Positions 34,692 to 39,003 of a DNA stretch of 39,003 nucleotides are shown here, in pieces. The notes beneath the pieces are model-generated. The model saw only the letters and a list, made by a program, of their open reading frames with translations, did no database searches and was not told where the DNA came from. Source of the stretch: Deltaproteobacteria bacterium (GTDB lineage: Bacteria; Myxococcota_A; UBA796; GCA-2862545); NCBI GenBank assembly GCA_016938035.1, contig JAFGVK010000010.1, positions 1-39,003 of the forward strand. The letters are read 5' to 3'. Made by a program: the position numbers and the translations under genes. How positions within the stretch are numbered: the stretch's first letter is position 1; every line of letters begins with the position of its first letter.

Positions 34692-35591
34692 TCAGCCCTG
34701 CCCGCCCAGCACCTCCCCAAGGCTCTGCGCCACCATCTCCACCACCTCGACGTCCCCAGCGCTGAACGGCCGGCTGGGGTTGATGAGCTGCACCACCCCG
34801 AACGCCCCCCTTGAGCCCACCACGGGCACGGTCAGCACCGCCCTGGTGACAAAGCCGGTCTGCTCGTCCACCCGGTTGAGGTGCCTGCTGTCGTCGCGCA
34901 CGTCATTGACCACCAGGGTCATGCCGCGATCGAAGCTGAGCCCCACGAGACCCTTGCCGAACGGGATGCTCTTCCCGATCAGCGCCTCTGCCACAGGCCC
35001 GTGGGTGGCGACGAAGCGCATCGCGACGTCGTTGAGGCCCCCCCGCAGCACGCTGGCCGCCTCGCAGGTGACCCGCTCCAGGAGGATGTCCAGCGCCACC
35101 TTGCAGGCCTCGTCGGGATCCAGCCCAGCCATCTCCATCGAGAGGTCGAACAGCTGCTCGGCCAGGTCTGCGGTGGGTTCGTCCTCCAGCTCTGCCTGGG
35201 GCTCCTCGGGCGAGTCCACCTGAAAGGAGCTCGATGGCATCGCAAACATCGGGGGTGGGGCGCCCAGCGGGGAGCGCTCCTCCGGCGCGTCATCCTCCTC
35301 GACAAGAGGCTCCTCCTCCACCGCGGGGGTCGCCGCGACGATCCGAAGCGGCGGGCGCTCCGGCGCCGGATCGATGCTCCACGAGCGACCGTAGATCCGG
35401 TCGTCGATAAACACCGCCCCATCTCCGGTGCTGACGATTTCCCAGCGAGAGAGCTCACCGAGATCCGCGTCGAAGAACACCAGCGACTGCCCCATGGCAA
35501 CCAGCCAGTTCTCGGCGCTGATCTTGACGGACTCTCCGGTGTTGGCGGTGATCACAAAGACCAAGGGGACCCCCATAGACCGGGACATCAT
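34692..35591 (-). CDS. GAF domain protein (GAF paralogue 2)
   Basis: 299 aa; ATG 35591, or 35576, neither with a convincing SD. The N-terminus (about 1-75, VPLVFVITANTGESVKISAE) is a different small domain, followed by an acidic linker. The GAF domain (about 145-295) closely follows that of the downstream protein: CEAASVLRGGLND, GLVGLSFDRGMTLVVNDVRDDSRH and TVPVVGSRGAFGVVQLINPSRPF. Strong similarity and adjacency indicate tandem duplication followed by change of the N-terminal domain. It starts 28 nt after the AstE-like gene. Confidence 0.8.
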   Translation of the reverse strand: MMSRSMGVPLVFVITANTGESVKISAENWLVAMGQSLVFFDADLGELSRWEIVSTGDGAVFIDDRIYGRSWSIDPAPERPPLRIVAATPAVEEEPLVEEDDAPEERSPLGAPPPMFAMPSSSFQVDSPEEPQAELEDEPTADLAEQLFDLSMEMAGLDPDEACKVALDILLERVTCEAASVLRGGLNDVAMRFVATHGPVAEALIGKSIPFGKGLVGLSFDRGMTLVVNDVRDDSRHLNRVDEQTGFVTRAVLTVPVVGSRGAFGVVQLINPSRPFSAGDVEVVEMVAQSLGEVLGGQG

Positions 35592-35619
35592 AGCCCAAGA
35601 CGCGGGACGACGGGCGCCC

Positions 35620-38550
35620 TCAGCGAGGCGGCTCCGCCCCTCGCCAGATCCGCGCGGCCTCCTCCCCAGGGTCGCCCCCGCCCAGCGCGGCCGCCACGAC
35701 GAGCCCCACCAGCAGGGGATCGGCCAGGCCCAGGTGCTCGGACGCCCAGCGCGGGTCCACCGAGGGAGCCGCCGCCCGCGCCTGCGCGATCCACCCGGTC
35801 AGGTGCCCCACGATCGCCCGATCCACCGCGCGAGCCAGCGCCTCGCCCCCCTGTCCAGAGAGGCGATCCCCGCCCTGCTGGAGCAGCGCCTCACAGTGCG
35901 CCCTGCCGAAGGCGATCAGCTCCTGGTTGACCGGCGCTCCCTCCCGCGGCTCGGTGAACAGCGCCACCCCGTAGCCGCGCTCGGCACCCGCCTCCAGATC
36001 CGAGAGGACGATCCCGCAGTGGTCGACGCGCCACCCCTCCAGCGAGCGCCCCTCACAGGCGCCGCCCTCGCGGGTAGCCATCAGCACCACGTTCACCGAG
36101 GCCCCGTGCTCCCCCTCCCAGTGGACCGACATCGGCGCCCCGGGGCCGCGCTCAGCGGCGCCGCGGCGGAGCGCCCGCAAGAAGTCCAGGTGCGCGCCCC
36201 CCACGTGCTGGATGCGCAGGTAGCGGACCCTCGCGTCGAGCAGCACCGCACGGTGGCGCTCCCAGAGGAGCTCGCCGCCCAGCGGGTCTCGGTGGGGGTG
36301 GAGGCCGTCGCCGGCGATCACCAGCAGCACCTCTCCCGGCCTGGAGGCCGCCCGCGCGCGCGCCTCGGCGAACCACCGCGCCAGGCGGCGCTGGATCCCC
36401 GACGCGGTGAGGGCCAGGTCCACGTCTTTGCCCCTGGTGTGGGGGATCACCTGCCCGGTGTGGAGGAAGCGCTTCCAGGAGAGCCAGCGCTGGAGCGAGT
36501 CCGCGCTCACCTCGCTCGCCTGGATCGGGGGGGGCGGCACCCGTCTGGTGGGCTCTGCGCGGGGGAGGAGCGAGGCGGGTTGGGCGAGCCGCGCCACCAC
36601 CGCCTCCCTCTTCAGGCCCCCCTCCGATCCCGCCAGCAGCGCGTCCACAGCGGCGGGATCGAAGATCCCGGTGCGGGCCATCGCCAGCGCGAGCCACTCG
36701 CCCCTGGAGCCAGACAGCGGCCCCAGCCCGTCGAGCCTGCCCGCCCAGCTCCCGGTGAGCGCCCCCTGCAGGGCCTCGCGCAGCGCCGTCATGTCCTCGC
36801 CGTCGCAGGAGGTGGTGAGCGCGGCGTCGTCCGCCCTGACGCCGTCAGGCAGCGCGGTGAAGGGCGGCTCCAGCATGATGCGCTGGTGCTCGTCACGCAC
36901 CGACCCCAGGAAGCGCCCCACAGCGCGCAGCACCTCGGGCCTGGCCGAGATCAGCCCCGCGCGCACGACCCGGAGCTCCGCCCGATCTCCGTGCGGCACG
37001 GGGGTGGTCGCCTCCACCAGGATCGCGGCGCGCACCTTGCGAAAGTCTCCGGTGGACAGGGCGCGATCCAGATCCCCGATCACCAGCATCGACAGGGTGT
37101 GGGGGCGCCGCGCCGACAGCAGCAGGCGCATCCCCTGGCCCTCCAGCCCCCTGGCCGCACGCCAGGCGCGCCGCTCCCGCATCATCTGGCGCATCTCGGG
37201 ACCGGTGAGTGCGTCCACGAAGCCCAGGGCGCTCCCCCGCAGGAGCTGGACCCGCTCCAGCGGGACCCCCTGGAGGATGGCCTGGCGCATCGCGGCCCTG
37301 TAGCGCCTGCCGTTGCGCCGCTCGACCTCGTCCCCCCCGTGGTCCCCTCGCCCCACCACCGTCAGGCGCCGGTGAGGGCTATCGTGGGGTTGGCGCACCG
37401 CGCGGGCGACCAGGGCGCCGCAGACGTCGAGGACGTGGCGAGGATCGAAGCTCACCCAGGTGCGCCCCAGCGCGAAGCCGTCGTCGTCGAGCACGTCGAT
37501 CATCCGCTCAACCGCCAGGGCCTCCGCCCTGGCCTGCTCGTGGGTGCGCGGCGCCTCGCCTGCGGTGACCCCCCCCCTGCGTCGGTGCATCACATAGTAG
37601 AGGTCCTCCCAGGGGCTGGCCTGCGGGGTGGGCAGCAGCAGGGTGAACGGCGCCTGCGCCCGGACCACCTCGCCCTCGCCACGGCGGAGCAGCACCTCGC
37701 CCGCCTGCACCTCCTCGAAGGACGCGAGGGTGCGCAGGGGGCCGTCCCTGCCCTCCGCCGCCTCGCCACCCTCGTGCCCCACGAAGCGCCAGGGGATCGT
37801 CCCCTCCGGGGACTGGCGGAACCGCTCGACCACCTCGAACACCACCGGTGACTGGGCGGGGAGCAGCGCCTCGTCCTCGCCCCACATGCCCAGCGTTCGG
37901 AGCAGGCGGACCAGCAGCGCCCAGGCCCGCTCGACGTTGGTGGGATCGTCGTGCTGGCCAGCCTCGAAGGTGAAGCCCACCCGCTCGCTGGCCTCGCCGG
38001 GGCACAGGCCGACGTCGGGGCTCATCCCCCCGTCCAGGATCGCGCGGGAGTAGAGCCCGGTGACCAGATGCCGAACCCCGAGCTGGGCGGCGAGCTGCGC
38101 GTGACGCTGATCGTCGCGGTAGATGAGGAAGGCGGGAGAGGGCCTGGTGGTGGAGTGGAGATCGAGGATGGCGTCCCGATCTGCGAGCAGCGGCGCGATC
38201 TCCAGGACCCTGCCCTGCTCATAGCACCGCTCCGCCTCCGGCATGGCCCTGAGCCTGGTCAGGGTGGTGCGATCCCAGAGGCGGTTCATGTCCACCCCGT
38301 CCGGGGTGTGGCGCCGCCCCGCGGCGTGCCCGGCGAGGTTGGCCCTCACCGCCAGCAGCTCGCCCCGGAGCAGGCGCCCCTCGACCCGATCCGCGAGGCG
38401 GTCGAGGGTGTGGCCCCCCACCAGCTCGTTGCCGTGCATCCACCCGATCACCGCCACGCGAGGCCCTGGCAGCGGCGCCCCATCAGGTCCTGTGGCCTGA
38501 TAGCGCACCGTGCCCTCGACCCCGCCCACACGCTCCTCGATCCGAATCAT
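35620..38550 (-). CDS. AstE/AspA-like zinc carboxypeptidase-family protein with large extra domain
   Basis: 976 aa, ATG start with GGAG six bases upstream. Residues 1 to about 325 are a succinylglutamate desuccinylase/aspartoacylase domain: zinc ligands His39 and Glu42 (WMHGNELVG) and His132 (DLHSTT), the substrate-binding DMNR at about 87-90, and the catalytic Glu196 (FTFEAG). This family removes N-acyl or amide groups. It is about three times longer than usual: from about 330 to 976 no family is recognised. This part contains VVGRGDHGGDEVERRNGR, LVIGDLDRAL and LVIAGDGLHPHRDP and looks like a separate alpha/beta enzyme or binding domain, perhaps more than one. A fusion of hydrolase with an unknown module is the simplest reading. 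Neighbours are a histone-like gene upstream and two GAF genes downstream. Confidence 0.8.
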   Translation of the reverse strand: MIRIEERVGGVEGTVRYQATGPDGAPLPGPRVAVIGWMHGNELVGGHTLDRLADRVEGRLLRGELLAVRANLAGHAAGRRHTPDGVDMNRLWDRTTLTRLRAMPEAERCYEQGRVLEIAPLLADRDAILDLHSTTRPSPAFLIYRDDQRHAQLAAQLGVRHLVTGLYSRAILDGGMSPDVGLCPGEASERVGFTFEAGQHDDPTNVERAWALLVRLLRTLGMWGEDEALLPAQSPVVFEVVERFRQSPEGTIPWRFVGHEGGEAAEGRDGPLRTLASFEEVQAGEVLLRRGEGEVVRAQAPFTLLLPTPQASPWEDLYYVMHRRRGGVTAGEAPRTHEQARAEALAVERMIDVLDDDGFALGRTWVSFDPRHVLDVCGALVARAVRQPHDSPHRRLTVVGRGDHGGDEVERRNGRRYRAAMRQAILQGVPLERVQLLRGSALGFVDALTGPEMRQMMRERRAWRAARGLEGQGMRLLLSARRPHTLSMLVIGDLDRALSTGDFRKVRAAILVEATTPVPHGDRAELRVVRAGLISARPEVLRAVGRFLGSVRDEHQRIMLEPPFTALPDGVRADDAALTTSCDGEDMTALREALQGALTGSWAGRLDGLGPLSGSRGEWLALAMARTGIFDPAAVDALLAGSEGGLKREAVVARLAQPASLLPRAEPTRRVPPPPIQASEVSADSLQRWLSWKRFLHTGQVIPHTRGKDVDLALTASGIQRRLARWFAEARARAASRPGEVLLVIAGDGLHPHRDPLGGELLWERHRAVLLDARVRYLRIQHVGGAHLDFLRALRRGAAERGPGAPMSVHWEGEHGASVNVVLMATREGGACEGRSLEGWRVDHCGIVLSDLEAGAERGYGVALFTEPREGAPVNQELIAFGRAHCEALLQQGGDRLSGQGGEALARAVDRAIVGHLTGWIAQARAAAPSVDPRWASEHLGLADPLLVGLVVAAALGGGDPGEEAARIWRGAEPPR

Positions 38551-38565
38551 CGCGCGCTCCTGCGC

Positions 38566-39003
38566 CTAGCCTTCCGTACGCCCCGCGGGATCATCGCCCT
38601 GTGGGCCGGCGGCGGTTGTCTTGCGGGGGGCGCGCCTCTTGGCGGGGGTCGCGGTCGCGGGGGACGTCGCACCGGGGGACGCGACCGCGGCGGCCTGCTC
38701 GCGCGAGGCACGCTGCTGCGCGGGGGTCGCGGGGGTCTCCGCAGCGGGCGCCTCCCCCGCGGAGGGCGCGACCGCGCCGGTCCGCTTGCGCGGAGCACGC
38801 TTCTTCGCGGCGGCAGCGGGCGTCGCGGGGGCCTCAGACGCGGGAGGCGCAGGAGCCGCGGCCGCCTTCCGCGGGGCACGCTTCTTCACGGGCGTCGCCG
38901 GCGTCTCTGACGCGGGAGGCTCCGAGCCGGCGGCCGCCTTCCGCGAGGCACGCTTCTTCGCGGGCGTCGCCGGCGTCTCTGACGCGGGAGGCTCCGAGCC
39001 GGC
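38566..39003 (-). CDS. Histone H1-like Lys/Ala/Pro repeat protein (partial)
   Basis: The gene runs off the right edge; only the last 145 codons are seen, ending 15 nt before the AstE-like start. The product consists of Ala/Pro/Glu spacers alternating with basic boxes KKRAPRK or KKRASRK, like histone H1 tails and the C-terminal tails of bacterial HU- or H1-like proteins. Close to the edge two 72-bp units (at 38881 and 38953) are almost identical, encoding 24-residue repeats PPASETPATP-(V/A)-KKRA(P/S)RK plus spacer. The tail probably binds DNA; the N-terminal domain lies outside the window. Low-complexity composition makes the family uncertain. Confidence 0.75.
   Translation of the reverse strand, partial: AGSEPPASETPATPAKKRASRKAAAGSEPPASETPATPVKKRAPRKAAAAPAPPASEAPATPAAAAKKRAPRKRTGAVAPSAGEAPAAETPATPAQQRASREQAAAVASPGATSPATATPAKRRAPRKTTAAGPQGDDPAGRTEG
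38881..39003. repeat. 72-bp coding tandem repeat
   Basis: Two nearly identical units begin CTTCTTC(A/G)CGGGCGTCGCC at 38881 and 38953 and continue to the window edge. They encode the 24-residue basic repeat of the H1-like protein and imply copy-number changes by slippage or recombination. Confidence 0.85.

Overview
The window is about 39 kb of very GC-rich (roughly 70% or more by eye) chromosomal DNA from a Gram-negative bacterium. Outer-membrane machinery (BamA, LolD), several short lipoproteins including a cysteine-rich one, GTG/TTG starts, start/stop overlaps of four bases and a Lys/Ala/Pro histone-H1-like protein suggest a Myxococcota or other deltaproteobacterial-type lineage. That placement is an inference; no rRNA gene or species marker is present.

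Left end (1-2998): a CRISPR array of 32 apparently identical 37-nt repeats and 31 spacers of 35-44 nt. The repeat 3' handle (ATTGAAAC) lies on the minus strand, so the array is transcribed leftward from a leader at about 2469-2640 that contains a plausible promoter. No cas gene is visible. The neighbouring minus-strand block (2999-8521) looks like one long operon: a Fur/Zur-type regulator with a palindromic operator just upstream, two membrane proteins resembling ECF-transporter S and T subunits, a THEP1-like NTPase, a CDF metal transporter, an EcsC-family protein and a FAN1-type VRR-NUC nuclease. The first four genes overlap by 4 nt each.

Middle (8554-25350): a non-coding stretch with a 107-bp tandem repeat; a SNF2 helicase overlapping a SWIM zinc-finger protein; bamA preceded by lolD; a divergent plus-strand set of PP2C-like phosphatase with a lost metal-binding Asp, VWA protein and membrane/coiled-coil protein; then on the minus strand a small membrane protein, an MBL-fold hydrolase, tRNA-Arg(CCG), rsmD and a Cys-rich lipoprotein; and a plus-strand Gfo/Idh/MocA-like protein lacking the EKP lysine.

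Right part (25351-39003): a repeat-bearing 1.2-kb gap; a DUF35 protein paired with a thiolase-fold protein whose nucleophilic Cys is replaced by Gly; tRNA-Leu(UAA); an NAD(P)-binding protein; tRNA-Ala(GGC) with a clear promoter and a strong terminator; a lysozyme-like protein with two peptidoglycan-binding modules; a small-domain methyltransferase; a lipoprotein; and a five-gene minus-strand operon (histone-H1-like protein, AstE/AspA-like fusion of 976 aa, two paralogous GAF proteins, TerB-like protein).

The strongest candidates for undescribed biology are the regulator/ECF-like/NTPase/CDF operon, the Cys-less thiolase with its DUF35 partner, the altered PP2C with its VWA partner, and the AstE-like fusion with its GAF/TerB neighbours.
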